Assembly: GCA_031771865.1 (NCBI GenBank)
Contig: JASISA010000026.1
Span: 1,178,001 to 1,242,000, forward strand
DNA from: Nothophaeocryptopus gaeumannii
Lineage: Eukaryota; Ascomycota; Dothideomycetes; Mycosphaerellales; Mycosphaerellaceae
DNA: 64,000 bases
Reading direction: 5' to 3'
The stretch's first letter is position 1; each line of letters starts with the position of its first letter. Both the position numbers and the translations under genes were made by a program. The notes beneath the pieces are model-generated. The model was not told the DNA's origin, ran no database searches, and was given only the letters and a program-made list of their open reading frames with translations. Shown here in pieces: positions 10,401 through 20,858 of this stretch.

Positions 10401-12164
10401 GACTTGCTCGATGGTACCGGAAACGACGGTGACCGCGGCACGCTGACCGCGTGCTTCGCCGAGGTCTTGGTGACTGAGGGTAACCCGCATGACTACATTG
10501 CTCTCATTGACCGCTTCGTGGACGACACCGACACGTACTTTGGGGAGCCGCTGGAAATCGAGCTCGAGAAGCAGTCGTATAAAGACAATGGCTCGGTCAA
10601 CTCTCACAAGCGTGCGAGATCAGTCAACTCAGCATCGCTGACCAGCAACACCTCATCGTTGCGTCGCAAGTTCGGCTTCAGTACACTGCATCGCGAGAAT
10701 AGCAAGTCGGAGCAAGAGTCCAAGGTCGCTTCAGTGTGGCGCACACTTAGTAAGAGTACACGAGCCGAGTACAGTCCTGGAAATAGCATTTCGAAGGGCT
10801 CGCTTGGACGGTCTCGATCTATTGACACAGACGCACCTACGCTTGCTAGCCTGACTGGGTATCGCCCACCATCGCAGGACGGCTCAAAGGTGTCTAGTGC
10901 TTCCTTTGGCGAACTGCCTGGCCTTGCGCGGACACCATCCACTCACAATCTTGGGTTGTCCACTATCGGCGAACACCCAACCTTCATCCCGACTGGACCG
11001 CCCAGAAAGAAGCGTCGTAGTTCGATGTCTGATGTGAAGGCGTTGGATTTATCGCCTCTTCGGGAGCCGTTTTCGCCTTCATCACCCCGGCGGACGCCGA
11101 TCAATCAGAAGGTGCTTGACGAGAAGAAACTTCCCGCCTCCCCAGCACCATCCACGCCATTCGGCCCTTCATCGCGAGATGGCAGCGCGAGATTCGGTAG
11201 TCCATTGCAGAAATCTCCTCGTTCACGATTGCCGTCGTCCTTCCGGCGGGAGCTGTCTCCAGCTCCATCAAAGGCCTTGAGCAACCAGCCTCCTCCCGAG
11301 CTTCCTCGGCCTAAGACGAGCAGTGGTCCGGTCCGGCCAGAGTTGCAGCGGCCGAAGACGAGCAGCGGAAATCCGAATGAGGTTATCATCACCGCAAGAC
11401 CGACCTCAAGCATACCTAGCCTAATGCCGAGAGCGACTTCGCCAGCAAAGCACGCGCCATCAACACCTGGCCGAACAGGTCTGTCGGAGCGTCCTGGCGC
11501 TGGAAATATCGTCAAGAAACCCTCGCCACAGACTGAGAAGACAACCCGAAACCGGAGCACCGCGATCGATGCACCTTCCACCACGAACTCATCGCCTCGC
11601 AAGCTCCGCATGCAGTCACCCCAGAAGCTGCGCGAGCGTTTGCAAAACGAGCACTCCTCTATTGCGGCTGCGCACACATCATTGCAAGACGAGCTCAGCA
11701 AGATAGGGGACGAGCTGACCTCATCTACCAGCATGCGCAGTCCAGTACGTGGAAGTAGGACCATTGCTACCGGTCGTGGCTCCTTTTCCCAGACCCAGCC
11801 GTCGAACATGGAGATGGCTCAACGCGTCTTGAAGATGGAAGGCTCTCTGCCGAAGCAGATTGAGGATCTCAATACTCGTATCTCAACCATCCAATCGAAC
11901 CTAACCTCGTCGCTCAGTGTATCGGAAACGAAATGCAAGAAGCTCGACGAGTTGTACCGGGAGGCGAATGGCGAAAATGAGGCCCTTTACACACGCTTCA
12001 ATGATGAGCTTGGCCGGATACTGAAGGCTGTCAGAGGTGGCGAGGGTGTCGAAGAGCTGAAGAAGAAGCTCACGGAGAGTCAAGAGGAAGCCGCGAAGTT
12101 GAGGAGGGAGACAAGTCGACTGAAGAGAGAGAATGTTGGCTTGCGGGCGCAGCTGAAGGAGTAA
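7437..12164 (+). CDS. Large Rho guanine-nucleotide exchange factor, possibly BUD3-like
   Basis: An intronless 1575-aa protein; the frame extends upstream to 7404 but has no ATG there, so the ATG at 7437 is taken. Domains in order: an N-terminal fungal region (LLGNSPVLVFHGP); a DH/RhoGEF domain (about 240-450) with QLNELVSTEESYVGRL and IEPVQRLPRYNLYID; a PH-like region (about 465-580); a helical segment (about 860-1050) that resembles the second half of a RhoGAP fold (LAPQNQRAFKAIMKLLADLL); a long Ser/Pro-rich linker with RPKTSSG twice; and a C-terminal coiled coil (about 1395-1575). RhoGEFs load GTP onto Rho GTPases controlling polarity, septation and wall synthesis. Size and architecture fit the BUD3 / Rho4-GEF class of filamentous fungi, but that assignment is inference. 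Confidence 0.85.
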   Translation: MATVVSPPPALSGELSLYHTTDPLLGNSPVLVFHGPAATIGATSSRIQVHVFTPAGLGSYARLSVSPNSPFYSAVSNLPREEQGDEVCRGLAFGLKKYFAELGEGVRRIWAAQVKAHSLSMLFGDEHVAILATRMTRVRIENVDEVIGDISDAFCEQRLSWQDVDVVLPPGTTKERPDSASSEELSDLELLKRQYGRYADLIANFGDVTFVPTSRIKRAPSKANAIGRTASFLKSQKENARKQLNELVSTEESYVGRLGQLQDLSGDLGADLKAKHQQTLAEVFPSTIGKILELNTAFLEDIRRVVEGTDSAANEDIDTSFEGDNAFSQSSSTDSQGLEAVAKCLCDWFPKFTDAYTDYLGAHAKSSQLLRTLLRNGDSLTLELQEIGEQKLTSLLIEPVQRLPRYNLYIDSIAKQLPVKHPALKALLRARDLITEICAENEGTAAATVVERLRSRTLGWPLDIDVSGRLITAADYVELMPPYSFDRCDGPPGILLLFTDGVLVLEKSPASKATARTLMTEIESVSLPSRSVESLSDTIGDLQFVRRLQLDALQCSESHDGQALQLMTFFQLSADAVAAQEPILDSCQIMRLDNAYDGRAARFVEEVAKARVERRFSEAERESSTWEFRATDPASDSLGLLSAIFEDSNTEHMNARGPNALVRVVVDSDRHTTRLPAGRNGLRAVINLTSHRDDDWRLTIDSADGSFGREHVDTPDLVPAIRRKVATIISAWLAIEQPTMTACMLLRNMDILQSVDLQAAAQDDGQPQPQFAPRERVHRPKSPKKLLSSFLSSVGPGTEASNVLRKDLPSLLPHTQFYRLPSVNSQSSQKPPSREGRPSSKDSSQANTSFSSDLAASHLKKLEDTLLAYVLALQARKGNIVGKNLKLRLVADEASVGELYDGLLEDPNMMVLAAQAPLDVLFAAFEKFLNVAWRESIGQVIPSSIIQDIQNKAETLHPKEFDEYFKTAFASLAPQNQRAFKAIMKLLADLLDGTGNDGDRGTLTACFAEVLVTEGNPHDYIALIDRFVDDTDTYFGEPLEIELEKQSYKDNGSVNSHKRARSVNSASLTSNTSSLRRKFGFSTLHRENSKSEQESKVASVWRTLSKSTRAEYSPGNSISKGSLGRSRSIDTDAPTLASLTGYRPPSQDGSKVSSASFGELPGLARTPSTHNLGLSTIGEHPTFIPTGPPRKKRRSSMSDVKALDLSPLREPFSPSSPRRTPINQKVLDEKKLPASPAPSTPFGPSSRDGSARFGSPLQKSPRSRLPSSFRRELSPAPSKALSNQPPPELPRPKTSSGPVRPELQRPKTSSGNPNEVIITARPTSSIPSLMPRATSPAKHAPSTPGRTGLSERPGAGNIVKKPSPQTEKTTRNRSTAIDAPSTTNSSPRKLRMQSPQKLRERLQNEHSSIAAAHTSLQDELSKIGDELTSSTSMRSPVRGSRTIATGRGSFSQTQPSNMEMAQRVLKMEGSLPKQIEDLNTRISTIQSNLTSSLSVSETKCKKLDELYREANGENEALYTRFNDELGRILKAVRGGEGVEELKKKLTESQEEAAKLRRETSRLKRENVGLRAQLKE

Positions 12165-12974
12165 GACAAGACCAGCAAACATGAAGACGGCTAGGAAAAG
12201 GAGTTTAGGTTCGGGACACACAGGGCATGATACACGCGGCATAAGCATTACATTGGGATTTGGTTTGCTGGGGAGTCGGGAAGGCATACTTTGGATGCGC
12301 GAGCATCTCGACGAGTCTCATTGTTGTCACAGTACGATTTTCGTATGGTGTTGAGATGAACGGCTCAGTATACTGCGGCTCAACGCCGTGCATAACAAAG
12401 AGTTCCCACTGTATCGTACCATTTCTGCTAAGGCCAGACTGAGTTGGCAAGACGACCCTCCCGTGCCTGAAACATTCACTTGTGTTTGCAGCATGTGAAG
12501 AACATCCTGAGCACGTGAAAGGGACGCGGCGTTGGTGGGCCAGACCCCTGCACGCGGGGCATTGGTCATCGGCATTCGCACGTCATCGTCATCGCCGTGG
12601 TGGCAACGACAACCTCGCTACGGCCGTCAACTGCTGTCCGACCTGAACGCCCTGCTACTGATATCCGTGAAACATTCCAAACAGCTTCATCGGTGGTACA
12701 CATCAGCAAGGTACGTTTCAAATCTCATGTTCGTATAATTCCTCAAACGCCTTCGGGCGTGCTTGGCGGGTGCCGAGTTCGGGCCGGACGGATTTCAAAG
12801 CACTCGCAGCGAGATGCACCAAAATCGCATAGCGTGGACGACCAGCATCTTCTATACCCCTTGCTGCCTTATTACACACATCTGCAATCATCTGCACCTG
12901 CATCTTGTGCACTCAGTCTCATCTCAAATCCTCTACCGACCTACATATACCTCGCCGACCGCACACAGCTGTTC
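12165..12974. other. Intergenic, 3' of RhoGEF and 5' of thioredoxin
   Basis: About 810 bp. The right half, pyrimidine-rich near 12840-12970, is the likely promoter and leader of the thioredoxin gene. A minus-strand open frame at 12205-12450 lacks an ATG and was not called. Confidence 0.45.
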
Positions 12975-13520
12975 ATGTCGACGGCTTTCTTCAGACGAAC
13001 ACTACTTACCAGCACACGCTATCAGTTCAGACAACCAGCGAACTTGAACGCGACTACTCGATTCATCACCTCTACGACCAGCAAACCAGTTCAAAGGACT
13101 TCTATCCGACACTTCACAGCTTCTTCTAAAATGGGCCAAGGCGTGCACAACCTCCAGAACAAGGCCACCTTCGACGAGGCCATGGGCGAGAAGGACACCC
13201 TCATGGTTATCGACTGCTTTGCGACTTGGTGTGGTCCTTGTAAGGTTATTGCGCCGACTGTGAGCAAGTACGTACACACTCCACCCTGAGTTCGCACAGG
13301 TTGGGAGGATTTGGGCTAACACTGAGGATATAGATTCGCCGACCAATACACCAACGCGCGCTTCTACAAGATCGACGTCGACGAGGTCCCCGAGATTGCG
13401 CAAGAGCTAAGCGTTCGCGCCATGCCGACTTTCTTCCTTTTCAAGAACGGTGAGAAGGTCGGTGAGGTTGTCGGTGCCAATCCGGCTGCGTTGGAGACAG
13501 CCATCAAGAACAACTTGTAA
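12975..13520 (+). CDS. Thioredoxin with N-terminal leader
   Basis: A small dithiol oxidoreductase. Two exons, 12975-13267 and 13334-13520, flank a 66-nt intron (GTACGT..ATATAG); the join restores KFADQY and gives 159 aa. The active site is WCGPCK in ATWCGPCKV, and the cis-Pro loop is AMPTFF. Residues 1-52 precede an internal Met (13131) that starts a normal-length thioredoxin of 107 aa. This leader is rich in Arg, Ser and Thr with virtually no acidic residues, as expected for mitochondrial import. Two starts could therefore yield mitochondrial and cytosolic forms; that is inference. Confidence 0.92.
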
Positions 13521-14577
13521 ATGCGATGAGATGGACGCGGCGGTATAGATGAGAGCGTGCCACATATCACGGAGGATGATCTGGGACTGACACCATGACT
13601 TGAGTGTATTTCGGTTCGAGGACTGCCATATCATACGGCGAGTCCACTGAAGCTCTCTCGTATGCAGATGGAATGGAATGGGAGGTCATGCTCCCTTACT
13701 ATTCTGCGTTAATCCTGTTGCTCCTCTCACATTCACCCTCTGCTCCCTCACTCCAATACCTGGCTTCCACAGCTCCGAGGCGACAATCGCCACTCTTGAC
13801 TGCAGATTAGACATGGACGCAAGCAGCCCGTCGAGCAGCCCACGATCAGCGTGGCCGCGTTCTAGAGCGCGTGTGCGACGTATGGACGTTTCCCGACATG
13901 TTTGTGTCACATTCCTTTCTTGAATGAAAGAAGAGCGAGTTCGGGCCCAGCACAATGGCTCCCGTCTCCGGTTGCCAAGACGATATGTAGATAGGGAACG
14001 GGGTTGAGTCCGTCTATTTTTCACATGCGCGAGCATCAGGTGCGTATGCGTCGATCCACGAGTATATCGCGCAGACAGTAGATCGTAGGTTTTGCTTCTG
14101 AGAAAGAGCCGCGCACGGCCACAGCCAGGAGCTGTGTGTACAAAGAGAGGCAAGTATGGAGCGTTCTGGACGTGAAGGTTGTTTGGGATCTGTTGATTGA
14201 TCAAATGGCATTCAATTATTCGACTTAAAGAGATAAGACCAGGTGTGATCCAGTAGTACGTGTTGAGCGTCGTGCGTCTTCTTGCTGCTCCTGACAGATG
14301 CGTATTCCGCGAAATCTCCAACTGCTCGTGGTTGGTAGTTGTTGGGGTAAAGTTGGTGTAGTAAGGACAATGGCGGTACAAGCAGCAATACAAGATTCCT
14401 CCCTCCATTTTCCACAAGTTTCCCTTCAAAGCAGTTGCTAGATCGCCGAACTCCGTTTACAGGAAAGCAAGTGGTGGTATCTTCAAAGGCGCGCAGACTC
14501 CGTACAAGGTCGATCATCCCCACGGGAAGGCTGCCATGATGCTGGGTATGAGAAAGCTGCGATATTCCCGTCAGCGA
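13521..14577. other. Intergenic between thioredoxin and Bqt4 genes (convergent)
   Basis: About 1.06 kb between two gene 3' ends. Open frames here (for example minus strand 13686-14429) show no domain and no splice structure. No repeat or RNA gene was recognised. Confidence 0.45.
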
Positions 14578-15986
14578 TCAGAAGTACACCTGAAAGATCC
14601 CTGACAGGACATACCCAACAGCCAGACTTGCTGCAATGCCTCCCAAAGCACGATTCCGGATCTTGGCCTTCCTCAGTTCAACTTCTTCGGGTCGCGCTCT
14701 CTTGTTCCGTGATGAGGCCTCTGCTTCAGCCTCGTCATCGTCTTCGACCATTTCTTCCGCCTTTCTCTTGCCCTTGGACCTGCCTGCTCCGTCAATCTTC
14801 TTAGCCTCTTCCACCATCTCGCGGGCCTTAGCGAGCATCTCGTCAGTGCTTTCCGGCACCTTCAAATCGGGATGATCGGATGGCATCTCTACGTTGACCT
14901 TTGTCGTTTCAACCTCTTCTTCGCCGTCCGCGCCTGGAACTTTGGTAGTCTCGACTTCCACCTTCACGGTGTTTTTGTGGTCACCGTTTACTGCGGTCTC
15001 GTCCTCTTCCCTGATGGAAGCGCTCTCGTCCACGCTGGCAGTGGCGCCTCTTGTCTTGCGTGCTCGGCGAGGTGTCGCGATCTTGCGGCCAGGTGTAGCT
15101 GCTGCCTTCTTCGTCGGTGATTCTGACCGGCGCACGCTGCGCGCTCCACGTGTTGTCCGTCGGCCGGTGCCCTTATCTGCATCATCGCCTGGCTTCACTG
15201 GGGTACGGCCAACGCCGTTCGCCGCGCCCTTCGTCATGTGAAATGGTGGCGGTGATCTGATGCTCTTCTTAGGATCGGACGTTCCGTGGGTAATTGGTTC
15301 GGGGTCGAGAAGTGCGGCGATCCAAAGTTTGATGCCGTATTCATCGGCAAGGTCGAGCGCTGTGGAGTGAATGATGAGACGTGTTTCGTGTCGCACAAAA
15401 GCCGTTGCGGAACTCACCTCTATGGGGATCAATCCAGACGTTTCCCGCAACCTCTTCACTGGATGCCTCTTTCAGTGCCTTGATATATTCCTTCTCCGCA
15501 GCTTCTTCCTCTTGCTGCGCGAAAGGGAATGCAGCCTTGAACATTCCGGTTGCACTAATGAAACCGTCGCTCGAGCGTCGCTGGATGAATTTTAGCCTTT
15601 ACTGCTATGCGCCATCGCGTCGCGCATACATACACATACCATCAAGAAATATGCTTCGGGCCACTTGCGGTTCGTGCCTCGTGCGAAGATGCCGCTACCC
15701 TGAAGGTCCTTCGGCAGAGGGACACGCAGATGCGCATAGTCCAGCATGCCTAGGTTCTCCAACTTCGTCGCGTTAGACGTGCCGACCTGGCCCTGCTTGA
15801 CCTTCAATTCCGTCTGGCCTAGACATCGGCGCTCGACAAGTATCTCATCTGCAATGCGACAACTGTTAGCACTGATATGATCCCTGCTCGATTGTGTCCT
15901 GCGAAGTGCGACGTACGCGATGGCGCTCTGCCCTCCTCCAGCATCGGGTTGCGCAGCTCAGGGAGCTCGTGCGACCTCTTCGACAT
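14578..15986 (-). CDS. Bqt4-like inner nuclear membrane protein
   Basis: In fission yeast Bqt4 anchors telomeres to the nuclear envelope. Four exons: 15917-15986, 15640-15848, 15418-15580 and 14578-15359, with introns of 68, 59 and 58 nt; the spliced 1224 nt encode 407 aa. The N-terminal half is a KilA-N/APSES-like domain spread over exons 1-4: HEILVERR, LGMLDYAHLRVPLP, PEAYFLM|RRSSDGFISATGMFKAAFP, AGNVWIDPHR|ALDLADEYGIKLW. The middle is basic and Ser/Thr/Pro-rich, followed by an acidic, Lys-rich nuclear-signal-like region (GRSKGKRK..RNKRARP). It ends with one hydrophobic helix (about residues 385-404, ALGGIAASLAVGYVLSGIF), a tail anchor. All joins preserve frame and domain order, so the model is well supported. 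Confidence 0.85.
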
Positions 15987-16936
15987 GTTGTATGTATGCG
16001 ACGGTATCGAAGATGGCTATGCGGTGGATATCGCGTGATGTCGGTCGGGGGTGGAAGAGATGCGGTGGTCGCAAAGTCGCCTCGTCCAGCAGTTCTCCGG
16101 AGTCGCGCTAGACTCACGCTTAGAACACGTCCTAGACGACGCGACCGCAAACTCTTGTCGCAAGGTGCACAAGAGGTGAAAGATGATTGAGATGGCGTTC
16201 GTCAGATCAGTAATGGGCATGAGAAACTCTTGGCAGTGTTCAGCAGACATGGAGGAGCATGCAGAGAGATGTTTCGAAGGCCGCCGAGGGACGAAGCTCT
16301 CCTACAGTCTGGGGCCGATTTGCCGCACAGCTTTGAGGCTCGGATCGCAACACGCCAAAAAGGAAGAGGCTGGGCGGCAATCTCTCTTTTTGAAGCTGTT
16401 ACTCTTCCAATCCGCCGCCTCATAGGAAGGACTTCTCCTATAGCCATAATGATAGTGGCTGGTATAGGCAGTCTACATCGTCTCCATACTGCCATCCTGG
16501 GTGCTTGGTCCGCCCTCACATTCCACGCCAGATGAACCCTGCTGCCATGATCCTCACACCGCGAGTCATGCGATGACGAAGGTTTCCAGGACGATGCAAT
16601 GTCAGGGCAACCATATCGACGGTCATTGTGCTTGCCATTGGCGTCGCTGTCACAGATCGTCTGTCTTTGATCCAGTAAGACGTCGAATGCAGCATCATTC
16701 GGCGGCTTCAGCAGTCCAACGAACAGGTGAAGCAAGCCGTCTCGGCGGCTCGGAGCGGTCAGAGTGCTCGAGCGTCTCGTTTCAAAGGTGGGGCCCAGGT
16801 CAACAACCCTTCGCTGTTCGTTTGTTCCTTCAAGCAACATTCTTCACTTCTACACACTCACCCAGCAGTACTACGACTTGATTGGAACTGGAAGCACAGA
16901 TACGCTCTTCAGCTTCTCGACGACACAGCTGTCACC
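15987..16936. other. Divergent intergenic region, Bqt4 / RhoGDI
   Basis: 950 bp between two start codons. A 212-codon minus-strand open frame (16202-16840) starts without ATG and has no recognisable domain, so it is treated as non-coding. Confidence 0.45.
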
Positions 16937-17838
16937 ATGTCGGACCACCCGCACGCGGACGAGTTGATCCCTGAGCAGACGGAGGGGTTCAAGGTCGGTG
17001 AGAAGAAGACCATTGATGAGTACCAGCAGCTAGGTAGGTTTACCACCCAAACTTCCCTCTCGGAAATGGCTATCAGGCACACCGCGCAAGGCAGAGAAAA
17101 AGCTCTTGTTACAAGGCGTCCTAAATGGCGTACGCTGCACCCCCGTGGCATCCGAATTGCGCTTTGGGAAGAATCCAATATCGGAGTTCAGCTCGCAGCT
17201 GACACCTGCCTTCGGCTGTCATACACCTTAATATGCAAAGTCATCTATTTTAAACATTGATCCTGACCAAGCTTCCTCGCAGACCAAAACGACGAGTCCC
17301 TGAGAAAATGGAAAGAGTCTCTCGGTCTCGGTACTGGTACTCCCATTGGCGATCCAAAGGACCCTCGCAAGGTGATCATCAAGTCTCTTGGTCTGGAAGT
17401 TGAGGGTCGTAGCGATATCATTATCGATCTTACCAAGCCTGGATCCCTGGCAGATCTCAAGAATCACCCTTTCACTATTAAGGAAGGCGCGACATTTCGC
17501 ATGAAGGCGCGGTTCACGGTGAATCACCAGATTCTTAGCGGTCTCAAGTATGTTCAGGTGGTGTCCAGGGGCCCCCTGAAGAACAAGATGCAGGAGATGA
17601 TTGTAAGTCGGGCTTCTCTCAACGGCTCGAACCGAGCTCTTACTAACAAGTACCTCAGGGCTCATACTCTCCCAACACCACCGACAAGCCAGAGTACGAG
17701 AAGAAGTTCGAAGCCGATACCGCCCCATCTGGCATGCTAGGCCGCGGCAAATACTCCGCCCTCTCCAGATTCGTCGACGACGACAACCAAACCCACCTGC
17801 AATTCGACTGGGCATTCGAGGTCAAGAAGGACTGGTAG
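16937..17838 (+). CDS. RDI1: Rho GDP-dissociation inhibitor
   Basis: RhoGDI extracts prenylated Rho GTPases from membranes and keeps them in the GDP form in the cytosol. Three exons, 16937-17033, 17283-17602 and 17659-17838, encode 198 aa. The first intron is long (249 nt); the second is 56 nt with a TACTAAC branch site. The N-terminal regulatory arm is acidic (KKTIDEYQQL|DQNDESLRKWKESLG). The immunoglobulin-like prenyl-binding domain shows FTIKEGATFRMKARFTVNHQI, SGLKYVQ, GSYSP and the C-terminal WAFEVKKDW. Length and motifs match the family throughout. A RhoGEF that would act on the same GTPase class lies 5 kb upstream. Confidence 0.95.
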
Positions 17839-18696
17839 AAGCCTTCCTCCAAATACAAGAAACATCGACGCGAACTTCCGGACTGCAGCATTTGCCACCC
17901 GATACCATTTTCACCAATTGAGCGCAGAGGAGCATTTTGTGCGGCTGACGTCTTCGGTTCGGATCCTGATCTCGATGGGGATGGCAAAGAGGATTCTGGG
18001 TCGCCGCCCGCGTTGGTCAAAAGGGAAACGAGGAGGTGGGTGGAAAATCTGTCTGGGCATGAGGATTTCCTACCGCTTCCGCCTTGATGGCATGGTGGAG
18101 TCTTTCTTTCTGCTTGCTTGCTTTTCCGGGAATACCCCCCTACTACGAGCTACATGCAATGCAATGAAATCTGATCAAAATCATCAGCCTCTGTTTTCCA
18201 ATATCTTCTGCATCACTCGGAAAACGCGAGCTTGAATCTACCATCGGGGTTCCTTGTTGATATGTCTTATCTGAGTTGTGCAGATTGTAAAATAGACAGA
18301 GTCGCCGTGCCGCCTGGTTCTGCGAGTGTTGAAGAGGAAGAAGCTAAACTCGAGCGAGGTGGAAATATTTAAACCACAGGCGTGGTCTGTGCGCATTGAC
18401 ACAACACAGCACCTGCACGTACGCGAGATGAGGCTAATGTGAGTCTTACGAAGGGGAATGACAAGTGAGAGCAGTCGCCCATCGTTCAATAAGTAATTCC
18501 GTTGGTTGGAAGCTAAGACGCCACCTGCTTCGCTTGAACGCTACATTGTGAAGTGAAACTTAGGTTGCTTTTGGTCCGCCGTTATCATCGTACACGCCTC
18601 ATCCTCATCTTGATTGACCAGGATCTTGAACTTTCTAATCATCGCCATCCTGTCCCTTCCGATACTTCAGCCCATGGATCTCACTACAACACACAA
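17839..18696. other. Convergent intergenic region, RhoGDI / Atg18
   Basis: About 860 bp between two 3' ends. The stretch near 18120-18490 is comparatively AT-rich. No coding frame or repeat was recognised. Confidence 0.45.
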
Positions 18697-20123
18697 TCAC
18701 AAGTCAGCGTTCGCCGCACTCGTCTCATCATTCAGGGATTTCTCTTCGGGGTCAACATACTCGAACCTCTTAACCAAAGTCCCCTCCCCACCCTTCTCCA
18801 AATCCACGGAATAAACATAAAAATCCCCCTCATTCGTCGCAACCATCACATGCGGCACATTGTTCGCCATAGCCACTACCGCCCTGACCGGCTGTCCATT
18901 GCTTCCCCTCGGTACCCTCACCCACGCGAAATCTCGTTGCGGTTCCCACATTTCGGTTACGGAGGAGGGGAGGTAGCCTGCTGCTCGGGAGACGAATGAG
19001 GTTGAGACGTTTTGGGAGGTTCGGCGGACCATGGACATGAAGCCTGCTTGCCGTGGTTGTGGGGCGTTGGAGAGCGCTGCGGGATCGCCGTCAAGGTTGT
19101 CTGCTTCTTCGGATTGGGAGGGGCTTTCGCTTCGGTCGCGACCGGAGAAGGAGCCGTGTCGAGGAGAAGAGGGTGGTGAGATGGGCCTCGTACCATTGCC
19201 GTTCGAGTGGCCCGGTGGTGCGAGCTTGAAGACGTGGACCGTCTCTGTTGCTGAAGAGACGCAGAGTAGTGTAGATGTGGCGTTGAAGCTCATGCAGTAT
19301 ATTCGGGCTGGCATGCTCCCTCTTCGGAACTGGTAGAGCTTCTTGCCGTCTGGTATTGAAAACACCCGGATGACGGTGCCTTTTTCTGATGATGTTGCCA
19401 TAAGTGTGCCGTCATTGTTGATTGCAATGTATGATAGCGGCGCTTGATGTGCCTGAATCACCGTAACTTCCTCCATCTTGTTCAGATCATATATTAGCAC
19501 ATCTCCACTTATCGTCTCTTTCACAATCGACTTCGGTACGTGCGATGGCTGCGCGGTCGGATTCTGCGGCGTCTTTTGGTAATGCGGTATCGCGAGGTAA
19601 TTGTGCTCGGAGTTCGGTGATATCGCGCAAATACCGGCCGGGTTCAAAGGTGTGAGTTGTTGGTGCAGCATCTTCATATTACTGATGTCGTAGATGAAAG
19701 CCACCTCTTCCAGTATCACCACCAGCCGCTTCCTGTTCATCTTCACCGCGACGACCATGCCGTGGAAAGTGAGTTCGCATATTGTCGAGTGTTTCTGCTT
19801 CCGCTACTCAGTCTTGTAAGATACCCATCCTGTTTGCATCTTGCCTGCCCGCTCACCTTAGTGTTGACTATCCGCAATAATCGTGGCGTGAGGATCATGG
19901 CAACGAGGGAGGTCGAGAAGAGCTGTTCGACGAGCGAGATGTCCTCTTCGTAGGAGTGATTCGTGAGCTCGAATGGGTCTGTGCTGTACACTCGCAGGCC
20001 GCGCGTGGTCGCTATAGCGCTTTAGCTCGTGCGCATGCACAAACATGATGTGTATCTGTGCTGCATACCGACAGCCAGCAAGCTGTGATCTTGGTTGAAG
20101 GTGACATAGTTGAGGCCGGCCAT
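18697..20123 (-). CDS. ATG18: PROPPIN autophagy protein Atg18
   Basis: Atg18 is a seven-bladed WD-repeat propeller that binds PI3P and PI(3,5)P2 and works with Atg2 in autophagosome growth and in vacuole homeostasis. Three exons, 20069-20123, 19857-20011 and 18697-19794, with introns of 57 and 62 nt, encode 435 aa. The start MAGLNYVTFNQD and the join RIVNTK|KHSTICELTF fit the family. The diagnostic phosphoinositide-binding FRRG motif (LYQFRRGS) lies at about residue 227, followed by YCMSFNATSTLLCVSS. A Ser/Pro-rich loop (about 275-330) sits in the late blades, as in other fungal Atg18 proteins. It is divergent from the Tyw4-like gene. Confidence 0.95.
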
Positions 20124-20858
20124 GGCGGTGGATGGGCGTTATCGTGATGGCAGGCTTCGTACGTGTCGGCGCATCCGGGACAGGCTGAACAGTCGATTGT
20201 ATTCACTGACATCCAGAAGCTGTGGTGGCTCTGTCACAAGACATGCTTGCTCAACCCCACAGCGCAGCGGGACGGGAGTCCGCCGGCCCGCCGCCGCGAT
20301 GAAGCCTCTGTGCCTCAGGAATCTGGAATGTGACGATGCCGCTCACTCCCAAACTCCGCCTTATGCGAGGTTGCGTTAAATTTGGAAGCACGTGCAGGCA
20401 TCTGCATTCAGCTGGGCCGGAGGCAGTGTGTCGAGGGTGTGAGAAATGGCTTAGGTAGGCACCGTAAGGAATGGAAGCGCAGAAGGATGGGGAGCCGACT
20501 TATTGCTTTCAGGTCGGCTTCCACGGCGTGTGACTGTGACGTCTCGAGATCTCTTCCCAAACAGAGGGAACAACACGGCCGAAGCCTGCGCACTACACAC
20601 CCGGGCCAAATCCCTCCCGCACGTAAATACCTGCGGTTCGGCCGCTCGGGAGGTGGTGGTTCTCGTCGTCTGCCTGCCTGCTTGCCTGTTTGCATGCGCA
20701 CGACCACCACCCAAGGTAAAGGAAGCGACCCACAGCATAGAAAAATCCACCTGACGTCGTCGACAGCAGCGACAGCTCGGGCCATCCCTGCGGCGTATCC
20801 CCTACCATCCTTTCCCATCGTGCGTGAGTGACCCGCTTGCGGGTGTGATACGACGATT
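20124..20858. promoter_or_regulatory. Divergent promoter region, Atg18 / Tyw4
   Basis: 735 bp between the start codons of divergently transcribed genes. Overlapping short frames on both strands are mutually exclusive shadows. A CACGTG hexamer occurs near 20390; whether it is a functional E-box cannot be told from sequence. Confidence 0.45.

Noticed and set aside
11105..11809. 234-codon antisense frame in the RhoGEF gene
   Set aside because: Shadow of the Ser/Pro-rich linker on the other strand.
13686..14429. 247-codon minus-strand frame
   Set aside because: Composition unlike a protein, no domain, and it sits between two 3' ends.
16202..16840. 212-codon minus-strand open frame between the Bqt4 and RhoGDI genes
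   Set aside because: No ATG start, no domain, and overlapping equally long frames on the other strand; it lies in a divergent promoter region.
7437..17838. A Rho-signalling cluster made of the RhoGEF and RhoGDI genes
   Set aside because: They are 5 kb apart with unrelated genes between them; nearness alone does not support a functional cluster.
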